This document shows positions 46,851 through 58,936 of a DNA stretch of 64,000 nucleotides, in pieces. The translations under genes and the position numbers were made by a program. The notes beneath the pieces were generated by a model, which was given only the letters and a program-made list of their open reading frames with translations, did not search any database and had not been told where the DNA came from. Each line of letters starts with the position of its first letter. The stretch's first letter is position 1. The stretch covers positions 10,292,001-10,356,000 of the forward strand of contig CM082595.2 in the NCBI GenBank assembly GCA_040954595.2, written 5' to 3'. The DNA is from Balanoglossus misakiensis (lineage: Eukaryota > Hemichordata).

Positions 46851-48880
46851 GGTGGCTGCAGAATTCAGGGCATGCTGTAGCGGTTGAATGCAAGATGATG
46901 GTAAACCACAGAGTATTGCATTGCAGTAGTCCAGTTTTGATGTGATTAGAGCATGAACCAGCATCTGGCAAACTTCCTTAGTGAGGTAACGGCGAATGTG
47001 GCTGATTTGACGCAGATGAAAGAAAATTGACTTGCAAATTGCATTAATGTGCTTATTGAAAGTGTAATTGTCGTCGAATGTCACACCTATATTCCGTGCA
47101 GAATTCACAATTTGAACACAACATGATCCAATGTTCATGTGGTTTATGGGACGAGGCGAGCGGTTGAACTGAGACCTTATCAGGAGTACCTCGGGTTTGC
47201 CACCATTGAGTTGAAGTTTATTATGTGTCATCCAGGTTTTTATTTCGTGAACTGCCCTTTCCATCTTGTCTAATGTACTTATGGTGTCTAACTGGAAGAA
47301 ATATTGGTATAGTTGGTTGTCATCGGCATATTGGTGAAAATTGATGTTGTGGTGACAAATAAGTTGAGCAAGTGGTTGGATGTAGCTGCAGAACAAAAGT
47401 GGGCCAAGCACTGAACCGTGTGGTACTCCATATTGTAGATATTGAGGTTCTGACATTGTGCCATACAAACTGCTGTCTGTTCTTAAGATATGATGAGAAC
47501 CATTGTAGTGGGATGTTGGTGATGCCCAGTTTTGATAACCTTGAGATGATTGTGTCGTGATCTATGGTATCAAACACAGAGGAGAGATCGAGGAGAACCA
47601 TGAGTACACATTTACCGGCATCCAGTGCCATACAAATATCGTTGTTGACTTTAGTAAGTGCTGTTTCGGTACTGTGATCCTTTCGGTACGCTGACTGCAG
47701 TGGTTCTTGTAGTGAGTTGGTAGTCAAATATGATGTCAGTTGTTGTGCTACAATCTTCCCGATTACTTTTGACAGGAAGGTTAGGTTTGAAACTGGTCTA
47801 TAGTTCTTGAAAATGTTTTTGTCGAGCGAAGGTTTCTTGAGTATATTGGTGTGATGACTGCTATTTTAAGTTATTCAGGAACAGTTCCAGTTTTGAGTGA
47901 CAAATTGATAATTGTGGCTATGATAGTGAGCTGATTACCAAGACATTGCTTAACAAGTGCTGTAGGGATGACATCAAGTACACATGTTTTAGATGGAGAC
48001 TGACGTGTTGGTTATAAGCTGATATGGCTGAGGAGAGGTCATTTCGAGGCTAGGACATTTGATGTATTTTGTCGAGATCATGGCTGAAACTATCAATTGA
48101 AGTGGCAGATACGACGATAAGATATTTGACGTCTACTGTGTGTTGGTTTCGGAAGAGCAAGTTTTGCATTGACAGGATTGTGATCAGAGAGTTCCAAGCA
48201 GTCTACAGAGACACTCTTGATGTTAGACGCAGAGTTAGATAAGATGAGATCAAGAGTATGACCCTTTCTGTGTGTTGGTTGTTGGACCCATTGTTTCAGA
48301 TTACAGGCGCTGATGATTCCATTGAATTTCTGTGTTACTGGATTCTTATCATCTTCTAGGTGAATATTGAAATCTCCTACGATGAAGAGATTACTTGAGC
48401 AGGTGACATACTTCTCAAGTGTTGTACTGAACTCTTCCATGAACTGTGGTGCGGTGAATTTATTATTAACTGATGGTGGTGGACGGTAGACAAGAATTAT
48501 TTTCATGGAAAGTTTCTGGTGAAGAATAGTTGCTTCCGCTGCCTCAAAAGATTTAACAGAGAGAATAGGCTTCCAAGCTGTTAATTTTAGTGCTAGCTTA
48601 TGAATTTAAGCTAAGCCTCCACCGATCTTGCCAACCCCAGGTAGATGTTTGACAGCATAGCCTGGTGGTGTACATTCAGCCATTACGTGTTCGTCACCAG
48701 ATTCCTTCAACCATGTTTCAGTGAGTACAAGAATATCAATTTCTTTATCTGTGACGTAGTCTGCAATGTCTAATGATTTGCATCTAGCTGAGCGGACATT
48801 CCATGTAGAGAGTAGAAGTTCACACGTATTGTGGAAAGGGTGGATCTTGAATACTGCATAGTCACTCTTCAATAGATATT
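46850..48880 (-). pseudogene. Unit 3 long CR1-like LINE copy (endonuclease plus reverse transcriptase)
   Basis: On the minus strand, in order: the start of an apurinic-type endonuclease (48872-48606; WNVRS, LTETWL), more endonuclease (48506-48093; FIVGDFNIH and SDHNPV motifs), reverse transcriptase finger/palm (47727-47320; [27 protein letters not shown]) and palm/thumb (47468-46850; [21 protein letters not shown]). Frameshifts and gaps separate the pieces, so it is dead. The 3' part is missing and replaced at about 46850 by unrelated sequence. Confidence 0.85.
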
Positions 48881-49346
48881 TAGCGACTCGCTAACTGTTG
48901 CAATTCGTGTGTGTGTAATTTACGTACTTCAAGTTAAATATCGCAACTAGCCGTAATGTTTGACTAGGGGGAGCACCTATACTAATGCGAGTACCAGGGA
49001 TTGAAAGTTGCACCTGTATTTTGATCCCTTAGTTACCCGTATAAGTACATTTGTAGTTTAATAACCATAGTTCTATTGCAAACCATTCTTTCCGTAGTTT
49101 CTTGTTTCAAATATTGTAATCTGAATTTATTTTGATGTTTAACAGGTGTGATTATCTGTATTTGCGGCCATTTTGAAAAAAAATGGTTGCCATGGAAACT
49201 CTTCAACAGATATTTAGTAACTCGCTATCTGAATTTGTTCAGTACACATTAACACACATCTGAGCCAAGTTTGGTGCTTTTATCACAAAATACACAATCG
49301 ATATGAAAATTTGGGTTTTGGTGCTCCACTACCTAAGTAACATTAA

Positions 49347-49752
49347 GGATGTACGTTCATAGTATTGTCATTTTTTTAATTGTAAATTTTTTTATTCTCT
49401 TTTGTATGTATAATGAAAATCCGTAATAAAATATAGGGGTCACCGCGCTTGTTTTTGAAATACAGAGCCATGAAATTGGTCGATAATAGAAGAAATCTGC
49501 TGACTCAGCATTTTTCACCAATGGTTTGTTTGTCTATGGCCAAAATTCTTAATGCAATTTATCTCAAAAAAGAGCGCGGTGACCCCTATATTTTATTTGA
49601 CCAATAAATTTATATTTGCTGGACTGAGCTATGTGTAAAATTTCGTGAAAATGACAATAGTAGAAGTTTGTTTTCTGGCGATTATCAATGTAATCCTATG
49701 GGAAAAAGACCGGACACGCAGTGTTTCCGGTTTATGTTCTGCACGTACATCC
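49347..49752. mobile_element. Old TTAA-type inverted-repeat element (unit 3 copy)
   Basis: Same ends as units 1 and 2, with small internal deletions. Confidence 0.5.
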
Positions 49753-49818
49753 TTGATGAAGTTTGCTGGCTAGAGGGCTCCTAAACTTCCTTAATAGTTG
49801 ACGTCTTCACTCCTACAG

Positions 49819-50051
49819 GACTGCGCAGCTGGAAGTTAAAGTTCAGCATGTTCTGAAGCATGCACGCTGTGTCCAGGGGTTTCATGTGTGGAACAGCCAG
49901 CCTCTCATCACCAACACAATGCGGACTGGGATATTTTGCCAACAATGGAAGTATAGACTGTACGCCTTGTCCTGCCCCGGGTATAAGTGCCAATATGATG
50001 GTATGTCGGAGCCAGAGGTGTGTGAAGATGGATACTACACTAATATAGATG
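49819..50051 (+). pseudogene. Unit 3 E3, GCC2/GCC3-like exon, same frameshifts
   Basis: Third copy with the same two breaks; ends Asp-Gly at the donor. Confidence 0.7.
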
Positions 50052-50100
50052 GTGAGTCAGCACTTAAAGTTTGGGCATTACTGTGTAATCGTTCACTTAA

Positions 50101-50668
50101 AGGCACGTAAGCTGTAACTTTTGGGATAATTTTCATAATTTTTGTTTAAAACTGCACTACCATTAGTCCATGCAGATGAAGGCAGTGAACTATACACAAG
50201 CATTATAAACCCTAAATATGAGTGCATATGCAAGTTTTAACCAGATAAATAATAAAGCTTTGCCGCAAGCGATTATGGCCGCCACCCTGGGAAAATGCAA
50301 GAAACAATGAAAATGTTGCATTTCCGGTTTTGAAACTTCATAAACAAAACATGATCTCATCCACTTGAGCTCATGGAAGTAAATGTACACCACTGAGACA
50401 TCAGATTTCCATTTTTCATTGCAATATTGCACTTTTTTTAAAATTGCAGGAATTTTCGTTTTTTCTTTAATAAAGCTTTGCCGCAAGCGATTATGGCCGC
50501 CACCGTGGGAAAATGCAAGAAACAATGTGTCATAAATAAACATTGTGTCATAAATAAGTGTTGAGCTTGATATATTATCATGAAATATCATTTAATAGAC
50601 ATAATTAAAAGCATATATGAGATTATTTAAAACTTTAATTTCTTTATCCAGTTGCAGCTTACGTGCCT
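50101..50668. mobile_element. 568-bp TTAA element, unit 3 only
   Basis: Ends AGGCACGTAAGCTGTAAC and complement of AGGCACGTAAGCTGCAAC; TTAA at 50097-50100 and 50669-50672. Units 1 and 2 have the empty site after E3. Inside, a segment of about 60 bp starting AATAAAGCTTTGCCGCAAGC is directly repeated (50250 and 50469). Confidence 0.85.
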
Positions 50669-51093
50669 TTAAGGCGGACGATCATCTTATGTGCATGTAC
50701 GTAATTCTGTGCGTACAAACATTACGTCCAGTCCAAATATTCTGCCAATTTTTCATCCAATGCATTCAAATAGTGGACTGCTTCGCTTTCATCCAGTTTT
50801 CATGTGCATCGTATAAGTAGACTTTTGTTTTGTCCCGTCTTTTCACCAAATTTGCTCTTACCCAAATCTCCGACACAGACTATGATCGTCACGATCTTGT
50901 CTGTTGTTAGAACAGCACACTGCCGTATGGCATTGACTGTACACAGTTTCTGTTACCAATATCTCTGGATTGGCATTTTCCTGTCCTCAATCTTTTGCCA
51001 GGGATTTTTGTCTCCCCAACCCGCGTGAGAATCCCACGTCTTTGAAGGTATGACTGTGACTATAAGATTCTATAAATCTCTGTTTATTTTCAG

Positions 51094-51224
51094 CACAAAC
51101 ATCATGTGCTGATTGCCCAGCTGGTAACCAATGTCCAAATGGTAACACTGTGATTTTATGCTCGGCTGGTTATTACAGTTCGGCCTTGGACAAAGGATGT
51201 CTCGCTGTACCTCTTGCATAACAG
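51094..51224 (+). pseudogene. Unit 3 E4, same frameshift, donor intact
   Basis: 131 bases as in unit 1, with GTAAAC donor and the same late frame break. Confidence 0.7.
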
Positions 51225-51478
51225 GTAAACTTCTACCCACCCACCTTTATTTCTAACATCAAACATTAGGTCAGGTAATTTACTAACTGAAAAATAGGAT
51301 GGGATCATTTTCTATTTCTGTATTTAAAATTTACTGATATAATATATGAATGAAAAAATGACAATTTTTCCAAATTTGAATAGACCTCTATTTATGAAAA
51401 TAATTAAAATTTGCACCAAATTTTTACAGTGGTATTCAAAGGTTAACTTGGTGTGTAAATTCTCTGTTTGATTTACAG

Positions 51479-51612
51479 ATCAGCTGGTGCTGAACATTGT
51501 ACTATTTGTGAGCAAGGGTACGCCTGCATAGATCCCAGTGCATCGCAATTCAAGTGTACCAAGGGTTACGTGTCATTGGCTGGTGCAACAAAATGTACCA
51601 GATGTACAAATG
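51479..51612 (+). pseudogene. Unit 3 E5, same frame offset plus extra lesion
   Basis: As unit 1, but the CTICEQGYACTD part gains a stop (TAG in place of CAG in the incoming frame) and the first Gln-Cys becomes His-Cys in the cysteine-rich frame. Confidence 0.6.
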
Positions 51613-51990
51613 GTAAGATTGTGGTACTTGTTCAGTTTGCTGTGTGATGAAACTGAGGGGTATGTGTGTATGCATGTATGTGTTTACAACAGATTTTCAA
51701 GTCAGTGCGACTGGGGTATGTGTGTGTGTGTATGTATGTATGTGTTTACAACAGATTATCAACTCAGTGCGAGATCTTGCGAGACCCGGTTAGCCATGTG
51801 AGATCTCGCAGAGTCTTATGATATTCAGAAAATGGTTGATTAGAAATGACGTTTAATGTCCTCCAAAGAATTTTCTACATGCCTGTATACTTGTCTCAGA
51901 ATTATGAAGTGAGTCATCTCAAGTAATTTGTTATTTTAAATGACACTGTATCACAAATACATCACTAAAAACCTCATTTTCTTTAATCAG

Positions 51991-52188
51991 ATGAAATAAG
52001 TGAGGAGCCTGCACGCACATCCTGTCTTCTGTGCCCTGCTGGACAATCGTGTTCAGATCCAATGTAAGATCCGCTCGACTGTGGCAATGGTGAATATGCT
52101 ATGGAAGGCGACGGCACATGCACGCCTTGTCCAGCGGGATCCAAGTGTCCAACCATGTCACCCGTAGTGGATTGTTCAACAGTTACTG
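51991..52188 (+). pseudogene. Unit 3 E6, same stop
   Basis: Same in-frame TAA as unit 2. It keeps a cysteine (TSCLLC) that is Arg in unit 2. Confidence 0.75.
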
Positions 52189-52424
52189 GTAAGTTGGGCT
52201 GCAAATCACTCTTGTGACTTCCCTGTGTTATAGCATGGCATACACAGAAAATTAAACTGTTATGCTTATTGGAGTTGATATTGTGATGCACTTTGAAAAA
52301 CACAATGATTCCACTGAAGAGGTATTGTACAGTAAAACCTGTGATTACGGACATCTCTCTAATAAGGGATCGTTGGACCAAACCATGGTGGTAAAAATCG
52401 TTCTTTGAATTTTTTCTGTGATAG

Positions 52425-52521
52425 GTTCATACTCGCTAGGTTCGGCCACGTCCTTCTGGTTATGAATGCACAACTACAAGTGTCACACAGTGCGCTACAG
52501 GGCAGTAACGTGCTGAAGGAG
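52425..52521 (+). pseudogene. Unit 3 E6b, same lesions
   Basis: Same 97-base length, frame break and TAA as unit 2. An extra 'CATGGTGGTAAAA' lies in the upstream intron. Confidence 0.6.
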
Positions 52522-52635
52522 GTAAGTCTTGAAATCCCTTTTCTTCTTGTCTCGATTTGAACATGGTTCCACAAGTTGTTTACATCACTTGTAGTTTTAC
52601 ATATTTTTTGAGTTCAACAGCTAGCTATACATGGT

Positions 52636-53295
52636 GTCCTGAGAAGTCAACCAGTATGAGAAGTCGGTCTCGGCCAGTACGAGAAGTCGGCCTGTGGGAG
52701 AGAACCCTGGTACTTTGTGTTATATATAACTGTTTCACTACGAAATGTTTCCTTGATGTACAGGAGCTGAGATATTTGTACAAATAGCCGATGAATTTTA
52801 AAACTGTCTGTTCACTTTTCATGTACGTCACCGGGGTACGTCAACATCAGTCACCTGCACTTCTTGAGCTGCGCCAGTAGTCTGTTCCTTGTCACGTTTG
52901 TTTGTTTGTTTGTTTGGTGTTGTCTCAGAAAGTATGAATATACACATACATCTTCTATGTATTTTAGTAGGCTTTGAAACAACTCCCTTTAATCAGAAAT
53001 GTCACAGGAATTTGGCGAACAACCTAAGCTCCTTACGCGGATACGGGGCTGGGGAACTGGTACGGATGCCAGACGCCATTATTTGAAATGACGCCATTGT
53101 GTTGTCAAGAATTTGGGAAATCCGTCCAAATGAAAATATTTAGTGCAATTATATTTTATTAAGTGTTGTTATAAGTAATCTGGGTCATTACTGCACTATT
53201 CGGGTACAAGTTCAACAACTGGCCGACTTCTCATACTGGCCGACTTCTCATGCGCGCGAACTGGCCGACTTCTAATCTGGCCGACTTCTCATGTA
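52636..53295. repeat. Opposed short arrays of a ~17-bp motif (unit 3)
   Basis: Same as 34583-35582 without the TTAA element, so nearer the ancestral form. Confidence 0.55.
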
Positions 53296-53348
53296 TTCCT
53301 ATACATTAGTGAAAATTGGGCAAACTGGTGTTTTCAGACAACTTATGA

Positions 53349-53451
53349 AGTCCTTGTCTCAATGGAGGTACCTGCCAACAACAGGTAAATTCTTGTACTG
53401 CCACAATTTGCATGTGCACAGAGTGTTACTAGGGAACCAGTTGTGAGACAA
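53349..53451 (+). pseudogene. Unit 3 E9, 5' truncated, same stop
   Basis: The first 20 or so bases are gone: a deletion removed everything from the intron before E7 to inside E9, with AGTCC at the join in both parents. The TAG is kept. Confidence 0.7.
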
Positions 53452-53722
53452 GTAAGTTTGAATCTGTAGCAGTTAATAATGATAATTATCATTTTTTTAT
53501 TATGATTTAAACTTCACTGATGTTGTACAAACACAAAAATAGAAAGGGATAGCAGCTTAGCTCTATTCCGTTTCGAAAGTTTTTGTTCTTTTAAACTACC
53601 TGTGCATTTTTTTTATTTATTCTGATTATGCTAATATGCTAATTTGTCGGTTTGTCACATCACAATTTTTGAAGGAAACTCACCCCTGATGATCATGGAA
53701 AATTTGACCCTTTTCCTTGCAG

Positions 53723-53845
53723 GACTCAACCAGTGTCAACCAAATCCGTGCCAGAATGGTGGCTTCTGTCAACCGGCTCGAAATTCCTGCTTTGATCTCA
53801 CCTGCATATGTACTGGTTGCTACAAAGGTGATAGGTGTGAGATAT
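53723..53845 (+). CDS. Unit 3 E10, eight-cysteine EGF-like exon, open
   Basis: Same reading with one change (CPPNPC to CQPNPC). The intron on each side is shortened compared with units 1 and 2. Confidence 0.75.
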
Positions 53846-54377
53846 GTAAGTATACAGCGCAGTCTCATTCAAATACTGCATGTTTCCTGAGCATAGGTGT
53901 AGCCATCACCACAGCAGAGCTTGGAGAGTTCTTGACATCGAATGCAAGATTACACTCTTTCCAATCAAAATCACTTTCGTGGCGCATAATGTCTTGATTG
54001 TCTTGGTTCAAGAAACATTATGCGCGACTGGCCAATTTTACTGCCTTTTGTCAACACACATCCACTATGGAAATTCTCACTCCAGGCCAGATAGTGTAAA
54101 TTTACATATGAGTCTACAGGTGTGCTTGAAGTCAAGTCAAGCATTTGCAAGGAACCCTCCTCCAGTACACAGGTCTTTGATTTCATGAAGGGAAGCCCTT
54201 GCCTCACAGTCACTGCCACGTGATCTATGGAGGTGTGAACAACTTGATACCAGCCTAATATAAGTTGTAGGCACAATCACTCCACACACCCTTGCCATAA
54301 TTCTGCAAGGTTTTTGCCATATCTGTACTGTAGAATGAGTAGCAAGGAATAAAATGGCGTCCTTTCTTAATTTCCAG

Positions 54378-54492
54378 TGCAAAACCCCTGTGATCCCAAC
54401 CCATGTATGAATGGTGGATTTTGCCAGCAAACATCGTGCAATTTCTATTCATGCCAGTGTGTGAACTCTTACACAGGTGACATCTGTCAAAC
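54378..54492 (+). pseudogene. Unit 3 E11, cut by the transposon
   Basis: As unit 1. The missing end of the exon (AA, then GTGAGT donor) is found after the second target duplication at 55378-55386. Confidence 0.8.
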
Positions 54493-55377
54493 CATAGACC
54501 CTAGAGAAAGAAGGGCGAGCAACTGCGGCAAAGATCAAAGGGTTTGGGGATTATCTGTATGATGATGTTTTTTTGTATATAATTAACACCCAGGACAGTC
54601 GGACAATGACTTCCTTACTTCGGCACGTGTCGACCCCACCAGTGATGCGAAAACTTGCCACCAAACTGGCACTACTGCATTTCAGCAGCCACTGCGTTTT
54701 TTTCTAAAATTCTAAAAGTATTACGATGTCTGTGCTAATTATTATGGTTTGGTGTTCGTCTGTCGGTTGAACGGTCATTTCTAGTGCCACAAGCTTCATT
54801 TAAAAATTGTAAACAAATCATCCATGTTTTTTGCATGTCCGACTGGGCACTCATATTTCTTAGTAACGCTGACACTTTTCGTAATAATTTTATGTTTGCG
54901 TGAAGCATTGAAATAAACATTGTGGTTTAGGGGCATTTTATTTCGCATTGCGTGAACAATAAAACAGATTTCACGAAAACAATTTGTAAACAAACTGGGT
55001 GGATTATCATGTGTGCGCTATGGCCGCCAGGCAACCCTCGGTACGGTTAGCTCACAGCCTTGTGAAATACCCGGACTGTTAGACAAAAGATGCTTGTTTT
55101 GGACGCTGTCAGACTCAGATTCAAATTCCTGTTTAACTTGTCCAGATGTGTTCCATAAATAATCGCTGCGTTCAACCACGTTGCAGTTTTCTCGTCTTCT
55201 GCGAGATGTTCTGAGGTGTTGTGATAACTTCACACAAAACACGAGACTTTGCGTTAGTTTATACACAGTTTATTTGCAAATTGGATTATTGGGATTTATC
55301 TGGAAATAATGTATGCAAAAGAACATCATTTCAAGAAAAAACTGGAGTTGCGCGTCCTTCTTTCTCTAGGGTCCATG
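54493..55377. mobile_element. 885-bp DNA element inside exon E11, complete copy (unit 3)
   Basis: Terminal inverted repeats of about 32 bp with three mismatches start CATAGACCCTAGAGAAAG (left) and CATGGACCCTAGAGAAAG (right, complement). A perfect 7-bp duplication GTCAAAC flanks it (54486-54492, 55378-55384). No transposase is visible; the longest open stretches are short and lack motifs. The ends fit no family I can name with confidence. Confidence 0.85.
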
Positions 55378-55864
55378 GTCAAACAAGTGAGTATATACTT
55401 TCAAGACACCCTGCAAACAAACAAGCCATCTTCATTCCGTAGATCTTTTAAGCTTATTTATACATTGTAAATTTTGATGTGAAACTTTATTGGTCTTGTT
55501 GCCAAACTTCTGAAGAAATGAGGATATTGTTTTGAAGGGTATTTTATCAGTAGGTAACAAATACCATGGCCCTCCATGCAAATACCCACATGGTAAATTA
55601 AAACTGTTACAGATGTATTTGATTTCCACATATTGATTACATGTGGGATAATATTGGGTGCTGGCAGTTTCAGTAAATGAACTGCTCTTAAAAGTTGGGC
55701 GTCAGGGCACCCTTGATTTTGCCTGTTCCAAGCTAGAATAGTCTGTCCATATGAATATTTGTTCAGCAAGTTACAAGCAATCTTTTAAGTTTGGAATGAA
55801 AAAATAGTGAAATGACTTGTGATGTTAATGTGCAATTGTTGGTTGATTTACATGCAACCCCCAG

Positions 55865-55987
55865 GACTCGATCAATGTTCTCCCAATCCGTGCATGAACA
55901 ACGGTATCTGTGAGCCAATCAGTGGATCGTGCAGTGCGTTTACCTGTCGCTGTCAAGGCTGTATCATTGGAATCACCTGTGACCAAG
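55865..55987 (+). CDS. Unit 3 E12, eight-cysteine EGF-like exon, open
   Basis: Same as unit 1 with several substitutions outside the cysteines (Asp for Gly, Pro for Leu, Gly for Arg, Ala for Ser, Ile for Phe). Reading frame kept. Deleted from unit 2. Confidence 0.75.
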
Positions 55988-56302
55988 GTAAATTTATCAG
56001 ACGAGGAACTGTTTTTCCCCCCTCATACCGGTATATTTGTCATAGCTGGCAGCTATGAAATTACCTGTATATTTAGGATGTGACAAACCAAATAGGCACT
56101 TTCAGGAATTGAGTCTTTTTTGCAATTACTAAGTCCTAAACTCCCAAAAGTATAATAAGTAATTCTTATTGTTCAGTTATACATTAAGGAGGCTTAGTTA
56201 TAGGAGAACCCGATAGAACCACAGCTGTAGGAATTAAGGAAATGGTCATACCCTAAAAACTTATGTCACTACTATTTATTTATTTTCATTCCATTGAAAC
56301 AG

Positions 56303-56419
56303 AACAAACTCCATGTAGGCCAAGTCCATGCCTGAACAATGGGCAGTGTACTCGGCTGTCGTGTACAACTTATGAGTGTACTTGTCCAGGATGTTTCACC
56401 GGCACACACTGCAGCCAGT
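56303..56419 (+). CDS. Unit 3 E13, eight-cysteine EGF-like exon, open
   Basis: All eight cysteines kept; reads CTCPGCFTG, closer to an EGF consensus than unit 1 (CTCAGCFIG). Confidence 0.75.
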
Positions 56420-56811
56420 GTAAAACTCATTAAAACAAACATTTTGTCATGCAGGAACTAACATTTACAATCATGTCTCAATACATTGTCTGTTGGTCAT
56501 ACTTTATATTTTCATCTTCAGCATCACACCTTGGGCCTTGGGAATCGTTCACCTCAAAAATGATGTACAACTGAAAGAAAACATGTTTATTTGAAGAAAA
56601 AAATGTTGATCGTTCATGAAAATTTTCCCTACACAAGATACATATACAGAGATTTTCATAGCCCCACAAGTGCGTCCCAGAATGAGCAAGTTGTTTTTGG
56701 AAGTGAAGTTCCGTTCAGTATTTACAGTAATGGTAATGATGATGTTTTTATCAAACAGATTTTGAAAGTAAATATTGCTGAGATAACATTAGGTTGCACT
56801 TTTTATTGCAG

Positions 56812-56934
56812 TCCAAGATCCATGCCAGCGAAACAGCTGTCTCAACGGGGCTGTATGTAATGCAGTGGCCAACTCCTGCACGGCATATACCTGTGCCTGT
56901 ACTGGTTGCTATGAGGGTAACCGTTGTGAAATAT
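56812..56934 (+). CDS. Unit 3 E14, eight-cysteine EGF-like exon, open
   Basis: Reads GNRCEI, so the ninth cysteine seen in units 1 and 2 is absent and the eight-cysteine pattern is whole. Confidence 0.75.
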
Positions 56935-57498
56935 GTAAGTTTCTGACGTACCGTAAATGACAATCTTTTGGGCACTTTCTCTTCATGGCAATTGAATTGT
57001 GTGGTAACTTCTCATTTCTAAAATTTCCCCAAGAGAAAAGAAAACAGAAATTTCATTTGTATGTCCGTGCAATTTAGGATAGGCACGAACTTGTGAGGAA
57101 GTGTACGAAGCTGGATGTTTTCATCACTCAAATATACAAGAGTTGCCTCTTGAAGACTAGTGTCTGTAGAGATAATTGTGCATATGAGGTAATCTCTCCT
57201 AAGGTGGTGCACACATCTGAGTATTAAGTAAAAGAGACGTCCTTAATTATCCTTACTATTTGGCTTGAAAAATCAATCTTACTAGGTGTTCTGATTAGAG
57301 AGGTGTCCATAAAGACAGGTTTTACTGTATTACCCAAAATAGAGACATTGTCCCTTCATCATATACTTAATGCGTGTTCTGGGTATGGTTCAAGTATAAT
57401 GCTTGTGTCAAAGGATTTTGTTGTGGTGCAGGAATCATCTTTGGTTGAGGTGTAGCCATCTGCATTTCATGTTTTTTAAACTATTTTTTTTCTGATAG

Positions 57499-57621
57499 TC
57501 ATTAACCCATGTGATCAGAATCCGTGTCAAAATGGAGGCTATTGTTCCCAAACACCAAATTCTTATACTGACTACACCTGTTACTGCCAGTAGTGTTGGA
57601 CTGGGGCCATCTGTGCCGTAG
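57499..57621 (+). pseudogene. Unit 3 E15, same stop
   Basis: Same TAG and same Cys-to-Tyr change as units 1 and 2. Confidence 0.75.
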
Positions 57622-58014
57622 GTGTGTCGAATTACTGTTTTATGACACAGCGTGGTATATAAACCCTCATTTTTGGTATTCTCAATGTGATAGATGGACC
57701 CATACACCAATAAATGGGGTGGAAGCATTACTAAGTTTCATCCTTTCAAAATTTGCTGATGTAGGGTCAAAATTGAGTGTGAGATGCACGTTAAAAAGGA
57801 AAGCCTTCTGTATCATGTTGACGGCACATTTTTTAATTTTTCAAGATTCTTACAGAAAAATCCTAGCAATAGCATCATTATGTTATTTTAAATGTACAGG
57901 TTTGAAACAAGGAATGAAGACATTGCTCACATATTTAAACGAAATGAACATCACAAGTACATGTACAAGTTTTTGACAAGCAGGTAATTTATACTTTCAT
58001 TTTTGTTTTGGCAG

Positions 58015-58134
58015 CCATTGATCAGTTATACTCTATGCCTTGTCAAAATGGTGGCACATGCGTTGCGCGAGACGGCTGTTTCCTGTTTGACTGTATGTGT
58101 ACCGAATGCTTCACTGGTGCCACATTTACAATGC
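58015..58134 (+). CDS. Unit 3 E16, EGF-like exon, open, last cysteine lost
   Basis: As unit 1, but Cys6 is Phe (GATFTM) as well as Cys1 being Leu. Frame open. Confidence 0.65.
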
Positions 58135-58429
58135 GTAAGTACAAACCAATATTATTTTATTCAATGCAAAACACTTGTTATGTATTATATAATATAAGTA
58201 CGGTACACATATTAAAGCCCTGGTAACTCAAACTTTGGGCTAGCTTAATGTTATCACTATTTTTGTTTTCGGTTGCAACTGTGGTTTCTTGTCACACTCT
58301 AAAGGATTTCACAGCATTTGGTTTTTCAAAACAGCCCTTTGGTTGTTGTCATGTATACATGTACATGACTGTGGAGTGTAGTTTGTAGATTCTGTAATTT
58401 TGACAATATCTTGACTGCACATCCCACAG

Positions 58430-58552
58430 CTGTCAACCAGTGTCAACCCATCCAGTGTCAGAATGGTGGAAACTGTGTGCTGACGCCCAATTGGTGTACT
58501 GAATTCACATGCTCCTGTACAAGCTGTTACTCCGGCGATTTATGTCAGACAT
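58430..58552 (+). CDS. Unit 3 E17, eight-cysteine EGF-like exon, open
   Basis: Identical to unit 2 in coding sequence as far as read. Confidence 0.75.
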
Positions 58553-58936
58553 GTGAGTGATTTTAAATTTCAGATGAAGAGGAACATAATAACATAACAC
58601 ATAATCGGCTTGCAGTTGGTTTCTTCCAACCTGTATCAAACAGTGAATAACGACACAATTTTGGGGAAATTTATTAAGAATGTGTGTGCCATAAAAGGGG
58701 ATTGTGTATTTGACCAAACAACAACCTGCACCGTATGGTACACTAAGACACTATTACACCTGTGTCAAAATTTCATTACGTTTCTTTTGTTGAACATGGA
58801 AGAAATTTGTCACAGTGATGTTCTGTTGACCAACTGAGATTTTTACCACTCAACCCTGACTGCACAAATCTGTTTAAAGTATATGTAGTAAATATTAACT
58901 GTACACAATTTATATCACTTTCTCTTCTGTGCACAG

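Noticed and set aside
50190-50591. 133-codon minus-strand frame in unit 3
   Set aside because: Lies wholly inside the 568-bp TTAA element and includes its internal direct repeat; no transposase motif.
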